DNA of 64,000 bases from JBBQWR01 sp038210495 (GTDB lineage Bacteria; Planctomycetota; Planctomycetia; Pirellulales; DATAWG01): positions 1 through 64,000 of the forward strand of contig JBBQWR010000031.1 in NCBI GenBank assembly GCA_038210495.1, given 5' to 3'. The notes under the pieces were generated by a model. The model did no database searches, was not told the origin of the DNA, and was given only the letters and a program-made list of their open reading frames with translations. Of the stretch, positions 51,919 through 60,025 are shown piece by piece. Position numbers and translations under genes: made by a program. Numbering within the stretch: the first letter of the stretch is position 1; each line of letters starts with the position of its first letter.

Positions 51919-52019
51919 GTAGGTCATGGACCCTGTCCATGACATGAGGCAACGCACCGACGCGACAACGGTGGTCGCACGCGAGCGTTGCCTCGTCAGG
52001 CACGGAGCGCCTGACCTAC
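51919..52019 (+). repeat. 101-bp cloverleaf-shaped repeat, copy 1
   Basis: GTAG at the left end pairs with CTAC at the right end (GTAGGTCA/TGACCTAC if extended). Inside lie three arms: 51923-51943 (GTCATGGAC, loop CCT, GTCCATGAC), 51946-51994 (GAGGCAACGC and GCGTTGCCTC) and 51995-52015 (GTCAGGC, 7-base loop, GCCTGAC). The arms are nearly contiguous, so the RNA or single-strand DNA form is a cloverleaf. It is about 88% identical to the copy at 54239-54339 and shares its length and ends. Its right end covers the rluA stop codon. Confidence 0.8.
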
Positions 52020-52927
52020 TTCTTTCGACGGTCGGCGTCGATCCAGGCCGGGAACAATTTATGAAGCGCGGCCGGCAGCGGCGAGTTGAACTGGAGTCGC
52101 TCGTTTGATTTCGGATGGTCGAACGCCAAACTCGTGGCATGAAGCGCCAGCCGGCGACAGGGATCGGACGAGGCCCCATAGCGCCGATCGCCCGCCACGC
52201 GACAACCCAGTCCCGCCAAGTGAACGCGAATCTGATGTTTGCGGCCCGTCTCCAGCCGGATTTCCACGAGCGAGAAATCCCCTCGCGTTTGCAGCAATCG
52301 ATAATGCGTGACCGCGACACGGCCCTCGGGCGTCGGATGCTGGCTGCTGAAAACTTGCAAGGCCGCGGTCTCGGTCAGATAAGTTTCGATCGTCCCTCTT
52401 TCGGGCTCCGGACGCCCGACGACGATCGCGTGGTAAATTTTTTCGACCGCCGGCCAAGCCGCCTGCAGTTGCAGCTTGGCCTCGGTGCTCTTCGCCAGCA
52501 GCACCAGACCCGATGTGTCTCGATCGAGTCGATGCACCACATGGGCACGATCCGTAGGGCTCGTTGGCCTCCGGCGCAGAAAGTCGTTCAGCTGGCGGAA
52601 GAGCGTATCGGAATCGCCAGCGCCGGCGGCGACGGTCAGCAGCCCGGCCGGTTTTTCCACCACAATCAGGTCGGCGTCTTCATGGACGATCTGAATCCGC
52701 GCGTATTCCAAACGATCGACGGCGATGGCCGTTTGCACATCGTGTACGGCTACCCTGTCGCCGATCGTCAGCGGATGATCGAACTGACGCACGACGACGT
52801 CGTTAACCGTCACCGCGCCGAACTTCAGCAGATTTTTGACCGCCCGGCGTTTGAAACCGAGCAAGCCGAGCAAATACTCCAACAGCGGCGTGCTGCTCGT
52901 AACGGTCGCGTGTCGCAAAATCGTCAA
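52016..52927 (-). CDS. RluA-family pseudouridine synthase
   Basis: A 303-residue enzyme with an N-terminal S4 domain (PLLEYLLGLLGFKRRAVKNLLKFG) and the catalytic segment AHVVHRLDRDTSGLVLLAK, where Asp is the pseudouridine synthase nucleophile. Downstream LVEIRLETGRKHQIRVHLA and GDRRYG are the family's other signature blocks. The TTG start at 52927 is chosen because AGAGGG precedes it, while the upstream ATG (52990) runs through the GGCGAGTG-type spacer motif. It modifies a uridine in rRNA or tRNA; the target is unknown. It lies downstream of the sigma factor gene and its stop codon touches the cloverleaf repeat. Confidence 0.9.
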   Translation of the reverse strand: MTILRHATVTSSTPLLEYLLGLLGFKRRAVKNLLKFGAVTVNDVVVRQFDHPLTIGDRVAVHDVQTAIAVDRLEYARIQIVHEDADLIVVEKPAGLLTVAAGAGDSDTLFRQLNDFLRRRPTSPTDRAHVVHRLDRDTSGLVLLAKSTEAKLQLQAAWPAVEKIYHAIVVGRPEPERGTIETYLTETAALQVFSSQHPTPEGRVAVTHYRLLQTRGDFSLVEIRLETGRKHQIRVHLAGLGCRVAGDRRYGASSDPCRRLALHATSLAFDHPKSNERLQFNSPLPAALHKLFPAWIDADRRKK

Positions 52928-52982
52928 TCGTACCCTCTCATCACTCGCCACCCACTCCCCCCTAGCCACCCGCCACGCTCTT

Positions 52983-53681
52983 TCACTCATCCCCCAGCGC
53001 CGCCTGCCTCAGCGTCGACGCCAACTTTTTCAACGTCTGCGAGTGTAGCCGGCTCGCCCAGGCGCGGCTGATTCCCAACCGATCGCCGGCATCCTTCAGC
53101 GAAAGCCCTTCGTAATACGCCGCACGGATCAAGCTCGCCTCTTGAGCCGGCAAGGCGTCGATCAATTCCTTGAGCTTGGCGCTCGTCTCTTCCTGAATCA
53201 CCACCGCCGATGGCGGCGCCGAGACATCCTCGATCGCGCCCGCCGGGTCTTCTTCCTTCGAGCCTTGGCAGAACAAATACACTCGCGCCAGCGCGCCGCT
53301 CAAACCCTTGAACCAGCGGACGTCCGCCTCGTCCTCGGTCTTGGCGGCCGGCGCCGGCTCGGTCGCCGCCTGATGCAGCACCTCGTTGGCAACCTGCTCG
53401 TAGTCGCCCCGAAAATACGACGAGCGGCTGAACCAGCTCATTTTCGAGAGCCCGTCGAGAATCGCTCCGCGCACTCGGTAATAGGCGAACGTCGTGAACT
53501 GCGAGCCCTTCGTGGCATCGAAATCCCGCGCCGCCTCGCCCAAGCCAATTTGACCGTAGCCGATGAGATCGTTGATATCGACATTTTTCGGCAATTTTTG
53601 ATGAATCTTCCAGGCCAGCGAATGGACCAGACCTTGGCAACTGGTCATCAACTCTTGCGGCGTTTTCTGAATCGGCGTCAT
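52983..53681 (-). CDS. Short sigma-70 family sigma factor (FliA-like region 2 and 4)
   Basis: A 232-residue sigma factor. Region 2 reads GLVHSLAWKIHQKLPKNVDINDLI and FDATKGSQFTTFAYYRVRGAILDGL, close to FliA/SigB. The middle is not a typical region 3 but an acidic spacer (AKTEDEADVRWFKGLSGALARVY and EEDPAGAIEDV), so it is a shortened sigma. Region 4 is IRAAYYEGLSLKDAGDRLGISRAWASRLHSQTLKKL. It overlaps the 147-residue gene by 4 bp (ATGA) and is followed by rluA after 55 bp, forming a cassette between two identical-length repeats. Its target promoters are unknown; an anti-sigma role for the 147-residue protein is possible. Confidence 0.85.
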   Translation of the reverse strand: MTPIQKTPQELMTSCQGLVHSLAWKIHQKLPKNVDINDLIGYGQIGLGEAARDFDATKGSQFTTFAYYRVRGAILDGLSKMSWFSRSSYFRGDYEQVANEVLHQAATEPAPAAKTEDEADVRWFKGLSGALARVYLFCQGSKEEDPAGAIEDVSAPPSAVVIQEETSAKLKELIDALPAQEASLIRAAYYEGLSLKDAGDRLGISRAWASRLHSQTLKKLASTLRQAALGDE

Positions 53682-54121
53682 GGCGGGGCGCCCCCAGCCA
53701 ACCGCTGCCACATCGCCCGCATCCGCTCGCGGGCCGCCGGATCGTCATATAGCGTGTGGGCGATCCGAGCCGTCAGCGCCGTCCACTCCTCGGACGAGGC
53801 GACATGCTGGCGGAACGTTTTTTCCAACAGGGCCGCGGTAATCTCGGTGACGATCGGGTCGAGCGCAAACGACTCGCCGCGCCGCCGTTTGGCAAGGGCG
53901 CGGATCGCTCCCATGTCGGCCGCGTCAGCCGCTCCATCCTCTTTCTTCTCCTCCGGCGAACTCAGCAGCAGCTTCTCGGTCTCTTGAATAATTAGTTCGA
54001 GCAACCGTTCCTCCGCGGACGCCGCCGCCCGCTCGGCGCCGTCGGTCGCGAATTGATCGGTGGTCTGCTCTTCATGCGAAGGCGCCGACTGTCGCGGATA
54101 GTTGGATTCGGCGCTAGACAT
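53678..54121 (-). CDS. 147-residue helical protein, sigma-factor cassette partner
   Basis: The start is MSSAESNYPRQS, and the body is almost all predicted helix: ERLLELIIQETEKLLLSSPEEKKEDG, a linker AADAADMGAIRALAKRRRGES and EITAALLEKTFRQHVASSEEWTALTARIAHTLYDDP. It ends RERMRAMWQRLAGGAPP. No known domain is recognised. Its stop codon overlaps the sigma factor's start (ATGA), the tightest coupling in the cassette, so an anti-sigma, a chaperone or a cofactor role is possible but unproven. The chosen start removes an upstream extension that runs through the 101-bp repeat. Confidence 0.7.
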   Translation of the reverse strand: MSSAESNYPRQSAPSHEEQTTDQFATDGAERAAASAEERLLELIIQETEKLLLSSPEEKKEDGAADAADMGAIRALAKRRRGESFALDPIVTEITAALLEKTFRQHVASSEEWTALTARIAHTLYDDPAARERMRAMWQRLAGGAPP

Positions 54122-54238
54122 GCTGGTCGAACTCCCGAGTTTCGCGTGATACTTATTCTCAATCGACAATTTACCTACGCCCCTCCTTGGCCACAACAAC
54201 CACGCTCGCAATCGCCAATCGCCGTTTGGTCTAGCCGT

Positions 54239-54339
54239 GTAGGTCATGGACCCTGTCCATGACATGAGGCAACGTTCTGAGGCGACAATGCTGGTCGCAC
54301 GCGAGGGTTGCGTTGTCAGGCACGGAGTGCCCGACTTAC
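54239..54339 (+). repeat. 101-bp cloverleaf-shaped repeat, copy 2
   Basis: Same length and ends (GTAGGTCA at the left; CGACTTAC at the right) as the copy at 51919-52019, with about 12 substitutions, several of which lie in the paired arms (the third arm and right end change CTGACC to CCGACT). The first arm (GTCATGGAC, CCT, GTCCATGAC) is identical. It lies in the spacer upstream of the 147-residue gene and in front of the rhomboid gene. Confidence 0.8.
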
Positions 54340-54459
54340 TTCTACTTGGTCGGCGGTCGGTTGAAAGCAATTACGCGGGTGGTGATGGTAATATGAGATT
54401 CCTGAGCCGTAATAGGCCGCGTGGGGGCAATTCGCATTCAACCGCGCAGGGAGTGGGCA

Positions 54460-55740
54460 GTGCCGATCGATGTGAGCTGTGGTTGCGGCAAGCACTTGGT
54501 TGCGCTGGACGGCGCGGCGGGGAAACGGGCCAAGTGTCCCGCGTGCGGGGCTGCGCTGGTTGTGCCCGCGCTGCCTTCGGTTGCCGAATCTAGGCCTCCG
54601 CCGGCGGCAGTCGATTTGGGCGCCATGCGCCAAGGGGATTCAGCATCTGCCGAATCGGATGACATCGACGACGACTATCGCGTGGCGCCGTTGCTGCCTC
54701 CGCCGCTGCCGCTGCGAGACTTCGCCGCGGAGGCGCGGGCGCTGGCGATCGAAAATGAGCCGCCGATAATGTGCCCGAGTTGCCAGCGGTCCTATCCGTC
54801 CAACGCCAAACTGTGCGTCCCTTGCGGCATCGATCTTCAATCGGGGCGATCGCTTCGCACGAGCCAAGCGATCGATGAAGAAGAATTGTACGCGCGGATG
54901 AAGACCATCGCCCAAGGTGTCAGTTGGGTCGTGCCCTTCGGGCTGTTTCCAATCGCCTCCGACGCTTACGGCAAATTCAAGCCCTATGCGATTTGGTCCC
55001 TTGCGGCCGCGAACGCATTCTTCACGCTGCTGTTTTGGCTAGCGCTGTTTCACGGCGGAAATAATATCTTGGCGACGCCATTTTGGAGCTCGCTCATGAT
55101 GTGGACGGGCACGGCGCCGGGAGCGCTCGATGGGCCGACCACCGAATTTCATTTGTATCAGCTCGTCACAAATACATTCTTGCACGGCGGAATCATGCAC
55201 CTGGTCGGAAATATGATTTTCTTGATCGTCTTTGGCGGGCGAATTAATGCCATGTTGGGCCAGCGGCGCACGCTCGTGCTGTACTTGCTGCTGGCGGTGG
55301 CCGCTTCGCTCGTGTTTTTGATTTCGCAAATCGGGCAGCCGATCGTGCCGGCGCTCGGCGCCTCGGGGGCCATTATGGGTTTGGCTGGCATGTATTTCGT
55401 GCTGCTGCCGACCAGCAGGGTACACATGGTCTGTTGGCTGCGACTGGGACTGCTGTTGGGTTTTGAGTGCCCGATGAAGTGTTTTTGCGTCCGAGGGATT
55501 TGGGTGCTGATGTTTTATCTTTCGTTCGACATTTTCGCGACGCAGGTCGGATCGCGGGACGGGACGGCGCACTGGGCCCACTTGGGCGGATTCATCTGCG
55601 GGATGATCGCGGGGTTCGTGCTGCTGTTGACCGATCAAATCGACGCGCGGGGATGCGACATCCTATCGTTCGCGCTAGGGCGTCGCGCCTGGAAAATCCT
55701 GGGCACGCCCGCGGAGCGAGCGGCAAAACAAGAGGCGTGA
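54460..55740 (+). CDS. Rhomboid-family intramembrane serine protease with two zinc ribbons
   Basis: A 426-residue membrane protein. Two zinc ribbons precede the membrane part: CGCGKHL...CPACG near residues 6-32 and CPSCQRSY...CVPCG near 105-125. The rhomboid core has FLHGGIMHLVGNMIFLIVFGG, the catalytic GASGAIMGLAG (Ser), and HWAHLGGFICG with the second catalytic His. About six helices are predicted. The GTG start at 54460 with AGGGAG upstream is preferred; an in-frame GTG further upstream would give a longer product. The ribbons may present substrates or bind partners. Substrates are unknown. Confidence 0.85.
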   Translation: MPIDVSCGCGKHLVALDGAAGKRAKCPACGAALVVPALPSVAESRPPPAAVDLGAMRQGDSASAESDDIDDDYRVAPLLPPPLPLRDFAAEARALAIENEPPIMCPSCQRSYPSNAKLCVPCGIDLQSGRSLRTSQAIDEEELYARMKTIAQGVSWVVPFGLFPIASDAYGKFKPYAIWSLAAANAFFTLLFWLALFHGGNNILATPFWSSLMMWTGTAPGALDGPTTEFHLYQLVTNTFLHGGIMHLVGNMIFLIVFGGRINAMLGQRRTLVLYLLLAVAASLVFLISQIGQPIVPALGASGAIMGLAGMYFVLLPTSRVHMVCWLRLGLLLGFECPMKCFCVRGIWVLMFYLSFDIFATQVGSRDGTAHWAHLGGFICGMIAGFVLLLTDQIDARGCDILSFALGRRAWKILGTPAERAAKQEA

Positions 55741-56042
55741 TCCGACTTCGGAAGGTAGCGGATGAAAGAGTCGCGCGAGGCAAGACCTAGCCAGTCGCTT
55801 CGACCTCGAGTGATGCGCGTCGTCGGGCAACCGGCGGGGCGAAGCGTTCACGGAGGTACAACCGGGTAGTGTATCGAGCTCCGAAAACATTCTTTTGAGG
55901 TGGCCGACCCTGTCCCGGCAAGGAGAAGGCAACAGCGATATCGAACGATCAAGGCAAGTTCGTTGTCACCCCCACGGAGCCTAAAATAGGCCCTGAAAAA
56001 CTGCGATCGCATCGTCGTAGCACCAATCGTTCGGACTCGGAA
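55741..56042. other. Spacer between rhomboid and GH32-like genes
   Basis: About 300 bases with no supported gene. The genes on both sides are convergent here (rhomboid on plus, GH32-like on minus), so a bidirectional terminator would be expected, but I see no clear hairpin with a T-run. Short open frames here have no family features. Confidence 0.4.
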
Positions 56043-58148
56043 TTACTGGCCGTAGATCGGTGTCATGCGCCAGCCGCTGATTTCCTTCACGACAGCCTCG
56101 GCGCCATCGGCGAATGCACTCACGCCGACGTCCGCGGCAGCATACTTATGCTGCGCGACGGCTGCCTGGCGGTCGCCGGCGAATACCTCGATCATGTTCT
56201 TGTCCAGAAATACTCGGAGCTCCAAATTTTCGTTGGGCGGCAATTCGAAGGGAATCTTCATCGTTCCCAGCATCAGCGACTTGCTGGCCGGTTCGACGGC
56301 GATCGGAAAACCACCTTGGCCAGCCGAATCGGTGAACACGCGCAGACCATAGCGGGCCGCCTTGGTGGCTGAGAATGTCGCCTTGATCTCCAGCGTGTCG
56401 CCGGTGATGCCATCAATTTTGCGGCTGCTACCGGCGCCAACGGTCACATTCGCCGCGCTCTGTTCCTGCCCGCGCAATCGCTCGAGTTCTCGGAGCGGTT
56501 TGATCCGCAGGATGCCGTCGGCCGGCAGGCTCAACTCGCGCGGCAGCGATTGAATTCCACTTTGTAGCGGCAGATCCTTGAGCAAGCACCAAGCCCACAT
56601 CACGCGCCGCCCGTCTCCGGTCAGCACGCTCTCGGGCGCGAAGAAATCCCAACCGCTCCAGTTCATTCGCCCATGAAAACGTGGGCTGAATTTCTCGTCC
56701 TTCCAGGCGCCCAAATAATAGCGGCAACCCTTATTGTGACTGATGCACAGCAGCATCCGCTCGTCTCCGAGCTTGAAGAAATTCGGGCACGAGATGTCTT
56801 CGTCCTGCCCGACGTCCGGCATGTCGTGACTGAGAAACAGCCCCACATAATCCCATTGCTTCAGGTCGGGCGATTTCAGCAGCGTGGGCGGCTTGCCGCT
56901 GCCCGGATGGCCGCCGAACAGCGCGTAATAGTTGTCGGCCTCGATCCAAGCGTCAGGATCCCATTGGCTGATCTTGCTGCCGTCTTGGTCCGGTCTGAGC
57001 TTGATTTCGATCGGATAAATCGGACTCCATTTCTCGAGTCGATCGTCGGCGGCCAGCGCGATTTGGTTTTTACCCGAACCTTCGCCGTGATAAACGATCG
57101 CCGGCCGGCCCTCCTTTGTAAAAAACCCCGTGCCGCTGAACATGCCGTGCCCCGTCTTGGGCGGCGTGAGCGTCGTCGGATGCCACTTCCAATGCACCAT
57201 ATCGTCGCTCGATACATGGGCGAACGAAAAGCCATCCTGATTGCGATAGATGTAGTGCAGGTGATACTGGCCTTTCCAATAAAAAGCGCAGTTGGGATCG
57301 CCGGGCATCGCAGTTCCCGGCCCCGGATGCGCCAAATGATAGGTGAGCCACGTCGTCGGCAGTGGCGACGGCACGGTCGGTGTTTCATAGGCAAACGGAA
57401 TATCCTGCTTCGCGACCAGCGTGGCCGACTTGCCATCTAGCACCAACTTTCCGTGTTCGACTTTCGCTCCGTCGCCGAGCTGCGCGATGGCGAAGCGGCC
57501 GGTCCGTTCCTTCGCAGCGGGCGTGTCGAACGTCCACCAGGCCCAGGGCGCCGACAACGACACCACGTTCGGCTTGAGCGCGGCTATCTCGTCGATGGTG
57601 AGCGGCCGATCGTAGATCCGTGCGTCGTCGATCGCTCCGGCGAAATGGGCCCCGTCCCCCTGATCGCGATGCCGCTTGCCGAAGATGATCGAACTGCGAG
57701 GGCCAAACGATTGTGGCTCGCCGTCGATCGTGTACTGTGCGTAAAGCTTGGCATTGCGATAGATCGAAATCTGCCGCCCGCGATAGACAACGGCGATCTG
57801 TACCGGCGTGTTGGCATCGACCGTTTCAGCTGCGTTAGCGGTCTGCTGTTTCTCGGACCGGCGGTAAAAATCGCTTCCCGCCATCCATTTGCCTGGCGCC
57901 AATTCGCCGAACACAATGCCATCGAAATGACCGTTTTGATCGTCGAGCGTCAGCGCGCTGCCGCCCCGCTGAGCCAGGTTGGCCGGCGCCGCCCAGACGA
58001 CCAGCGTCTTGTCCGTAAGCGTGTCGGGCGATGCAGCCGATACGCGGCCAATGATCGAAAACATTGCGACCCCGCAGATGGCGAAAATCCGGGCCGTCAT
58101 TCGGCGAACCATTGGCGTCGTATGCGTGATACGCTGCTTTACGCTCAT
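56043..58148 (-). CDS. Secreted GH32-like glycoside hydrolase with N-terminal LamG-type domain
   Basis: A 701-residue exported protein (signal ARIFAICGVAMFSIIGRVSAAS). Residues about 60-200 form a LamG/concanavalin-type domain (GKRHRDQGDGAHFAGAIDDARIYDRPLTIDEIAALKPN). The GH32 beta-propeller follows: GDPNCAFYWKGQYHLHY (nucleophile Asp block), QWDPDAWIEADNYYALFGG (RDP block) and a region DVGQDEDISCPNFFKLG where the acid/base Glu of the usual ECPDLF block appears changed to Ser or displaced three residues upstream. A C-terminal beta-sandwich (LELRVFLDKNMIEVFAGD) matches GH32. It may cleave fructans or a related polysaccharide; substrate and activity are open because of the altered catalytic block. 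Confidence 0.8.
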   Translation of the reverse strand: MSVKQRITHTTPMVRRMTARIFAICGVAMFSIIGRVSAASPDTLTDKTLVVWAAPANLAQRGGSALTLDDQNGHFDGIVFGELAPGKWMAGSDFYRRSEKQQTANAAETVDANTPVQIAVVYRGRQISIYRNAKLYAQYTIDGEPQSFGPRSSIIFGKRHRDQGDGAHFAGAIDDARIYDRPLTIDEIAALKPNVVSLSAPWAWWTFDTPAAKERTGRFAIAQLGDGAKVEHGKLVLDGKSATLVAKQDIPFAYETPTVPSPLPTTWLTYHLAHPGPGTAMPGDPNCAFYWKGQYHLHYIYRNQDGFSFAHVSSDDMVHWKWHPTTLTPPKTGHGMFSGTGFFTKEGRPAIVYHGEGSGKNQIALAADDRLEKWSPIYPIEIKLRPDQDGSKISQWDPDAWIEADNYYALFGGHPGSGKPPTLLKSPDLKQWDYVGLFLSHDMPDVGQDEDISCPNFFKLGDERMLLCISHNKGCRYYLGAWKDEKFSPRFHGRMNWSGWDFFAPESVLTGDGRRVMWAWCLLKDLPLQSGIQSLPRELSLPADGILRIKPLRELERLRGQEQSAANVTVGAGSSRKIDGITGDTLEIKATFSATKAARYGLRVFTDSAGQGGFPIAVEPASKSLMLGTMKIPFELPPNENLELRVFLDKNMIEVFAGDRQAAVAQHKYAAADVGVSAFADGAEAVVKEISGWRMTPIYGQ

Positions 58149-58630
58149 CATTTTTCCATTCAATCCGCGAAACGTTTTCGCGATGCCGAAAGATGCGTTA
58201 GCGGGGCGGGGATGACTGGTTCAGTAGAATGCTCCAACGTAAGCATCTCTACCTTGTTCGATTTCCATGCATTTCGCAAGTAAAAACATTGTTCGCCAAG
58301 CAGTCGCCCCGGCAAGTCATTTTTTGCGCGGCGAACTGGGGCAAGCCGTTGCCGCGATCTAAATTTTCTTTTTTCCTGGCCCCTTGTCGATTCGCGGCTT
58401 TCTTATTCGACTATGGGTTACTGAGGCGAATTATCGTCCTGGGCGTTCGCAAATTTATGCGTCGGCGCCGGCAGATGCTGACCCAAGGAGCCCAATCCGT
58501 GGCGATCCAAAGAATCGTGGCGAGTGGCGAGCGGTGAGATAGGAAAATGCAGCGGCTTTGCCGCGAGTGTCCTCACCCGCCACTCGCCGCTCACCACTTC
58601 CTCCACCCTCAATCTCGGGAATACCAACAC
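58149..58630. other. Spacer with ACTCGCCAC-type motifs
   Basis: No gene can be supported; a short open frame (58229-58537, plus) is not convincing. The end (58520-58600) contains GTGGCGAGTGGCGAGCGGTGAG and its near-complement CCGCCACTCGCCGCTCACC, so it can fold into a hairpin just before the first VOC gene. The same ACTCGCCAC motif occurs at about 14040 and 52940. Confidence 0.4.
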
Positions 58631-59110
58631 ATGAGCACCCAACCCATACCTCGCGGCCAAGAAAATTTGATTCCGCATCTCGTTTGCGATTCGTGCTCCG
58701 AGGCCATCGAGTTCTACAAAAAGGCGTTCGGCGCCGAGGAAGTCAGCCGGCTGCCTGCGCCGGACGGCCGCCGGATCATGCATGCGTCCATCCGAATCGG
58801 CGGCAGTTTCGTGTTTCTTAACGACGACTTCCCTGAATATTGCGATGGGAAATCGCAATCCCCCAAGGGACTCAGCGGCACGCCCGTGACAATGCACCAT
58901 TACGTCGAAAATTGCGACACCGCGATCAAACGGGCCGAGGATGCCGGCGCCAAAGTGCAAATGCCACCAAGGGATATGTTCTGGGGAGACCGCTACGGGG
59001 TCGTCGTCGATCCCTACGGACACAAATGGTCGTTCGCGACTCACATCAAAGACGTCACGCCCGCCGAATCGCAGGCCGCGATGAAGGAAATGTTTTCCAA
59101 GCATTCGTAG
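58631..59110 (+). CDS. VOC/glyoxalase-superfamily protein (PhnB-like), copy 1
   Basis: A 159-residue vicinal-oxygen-chelate protein starting at MSTQPIPRGQENLIPHLVCDSCSEAIEFYKKAFGAE, the typical beta-alpha-beta entry. HASIRIGGSFVFLNDDF and YVENCDTAIKRAEDAGAKVQMPPRDMFWGDRYGVVVDP carry the paired beta-strands; WGDRYG is the PhnB-type loop. Its ATG at 58631 is chosen because the upstream 28 codons run through the spacer hairpin. Metal-binding His/Glu residues (H15, E60-like, H107-like positions) are only partly kept, so the enzymatic role is open. A second VOC gene follows 237 bp downstream. Confidence 0.8.
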   Translation: MSTQPIPRGQENLIPHLVCDSCSEAIEFYKKAFGAEEVSRLPAPDGRRIMHASIRIGGSFVFLNDDFPEYCDGKSQSPKGLSGTPVTMHHYVENCDTAIKRAEDAGAKVQMPPRDMFWGDRYGVVVDPYGHKWSFATHIKDVTPAESQAAMKEMFSKHS

Positions 59111-59184
59111 CCGCGGCAAAGTAGGGTGGGCACGAACCACCAATTCGATCATGATGGCCACAGCCCACTGGCGCGCGTCTGAGT

Positions 59185-59280
59185 GGCCTGGGCTGGACCG
59201 AAGTGACGCCCTGGTGGCTTGCTCTTGAAATCAAGACCACGCTCAGCGGCCTCGGCGAGGACGCCTCCGGACCCAAGCGC
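59185..59280 (-). repeat. 95-bp dispersed repeat family, copy B (inverted orientation)
   Basis: The reverse complement of this stretch aligns without gaps with the copy at 18396-18490, sharing GGAGGCGTCCTCGCCGA, TTGATTTC[AG]AGAGCA[AG]GCCAC and CTTCGGTCC. It lies between the two VOC genes. Together with copies A and C it defines a repeat family of about 95 bp in this region of the genome. Confidence 0.65.
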
Positions 59281-59347
59281 CCATAGTTTTGTTAGGACAT
59301 CGAAATAGTGGGCATTGCCCACGCTACCTAACCTTAAGGAACCGATC

Positions 59348-59785
59348 TTGGCACGCGTCAGCACCTATCTCAATTTCGTGCGTTCCACCGAAGAAGCGTT
59401 TTTGTTTTACAAGAAGGTTTTCGGCGGCGAGTTCACCGCGCCGATTCACCGCTTCAGCGACATCCCGCCGAATCCCGGTCAACCGCCGCTCGCCGAGTCG
59501 GACAAGAACCTCGTCATGCACGTCGAACTGCCGATCCTCGGCGGCCATGTGCTGATGGGAACCGATGCGCCGGAATCGATGGGCTTTTTGCTCACGTTCG
59601 GCAACAACTCGTATATCAACCTCGAACCCGACACTCGGTCCGAAACCGATCGCCTATTCCGGGCCTTGTCCGACGGGGGCAAGGCGGAAATGCCCCTGCA
59701 AGAAATGTTCTGGGGGGGCTACTTCGGCAGCCTCACCGATCGATTCGGCGTCCGCTGGATGTTCAACTGCGCCAGCAAAACGTGA
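59348..59785 (+). CDS. VOC/glyoxalase-superfamily protein, copy 2
   Basis: A 145-residue VOC protein (MARVSTYLNFVRSTEEAFLFYKKVFGGEF), with TTG start preceded by AAGGA (59336-59340). The beta-alpha-beta-beta-beta units are LPILGGHVLMGTDAPESMGF and the C-terminal EMFWGGYFGSLTDRFGVRWMFN. The FWGGYFGSLTDRFG loop is the family's signature near the C-terminus. It follows the first VOC gene, separated by copy B of the 95-bp repeat. The two are distantly similar in fold only. Function unknown; candidates include PhnB-like or dioxygenase-type chemistry. Confidence 0.8.
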   Translation: MARVSTYLNFVRSTEEAFLFYKKVFGGEFTAPIHRFSDIPPNPGQPPLAESDKNLVMHVELPILGGHVLMGTDAPESMGFLLTFGNNSYINLEPDTRSETDRLFRALSDGGKAEMPLQEMFWGGYFGSLTDRFGVRWMFNCASKT

Positions 59786-59880
59786 GCAGACGCTCCGCCT
59801 AACATACGAAAAAGTCGATTTCCGTCGCCAGATTCCGGTGATCCCTTGCGCTCAACCGGCAAAACCACATCCCGCACGTG

Positions 59881-59991
59881 AGCCTCGTTCACGAGGCTAC
59901 TTCGCGCAGCGAAATTAGGTATTAGTCCCACCGATGACGGTGGGTTGCTCGCGCCCAACATTCCACCCACACCCTCGTTCACGAGGGGGTG
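59881..59991. other. Three successive hairpins between convergent genes
   Basis: Hairpins at 59881-59898 (AGCCTCG-TTCA-CGAGGCT), 59927-59944 (CCCACCG-ATGA-CGGTGGG) and 59970-59991 (a CCTCG-TTCA-CGAGG core with flanking CACC/GGGTG). The first and third share the CCTCGTTCACGAGG core. They lie between the second VOC gene and the convergent alcohol dehydrogenase gene, and probably help end both transcripts, although T-runs are poor. Confidence 0.55.
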
Positions 59992-60025
59992 AATTAAACA
60001 GGACGCGAGTCAAATCGGCATTGCA

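Noticed and set aside
52928..52990. ATG start for rluA at 52990
   Set aside because: This adds residues translated from a GGCGAGTG-type spacer motif; the TTG at 52927 with AGAGGG upstream gives a normal S4-domain start.
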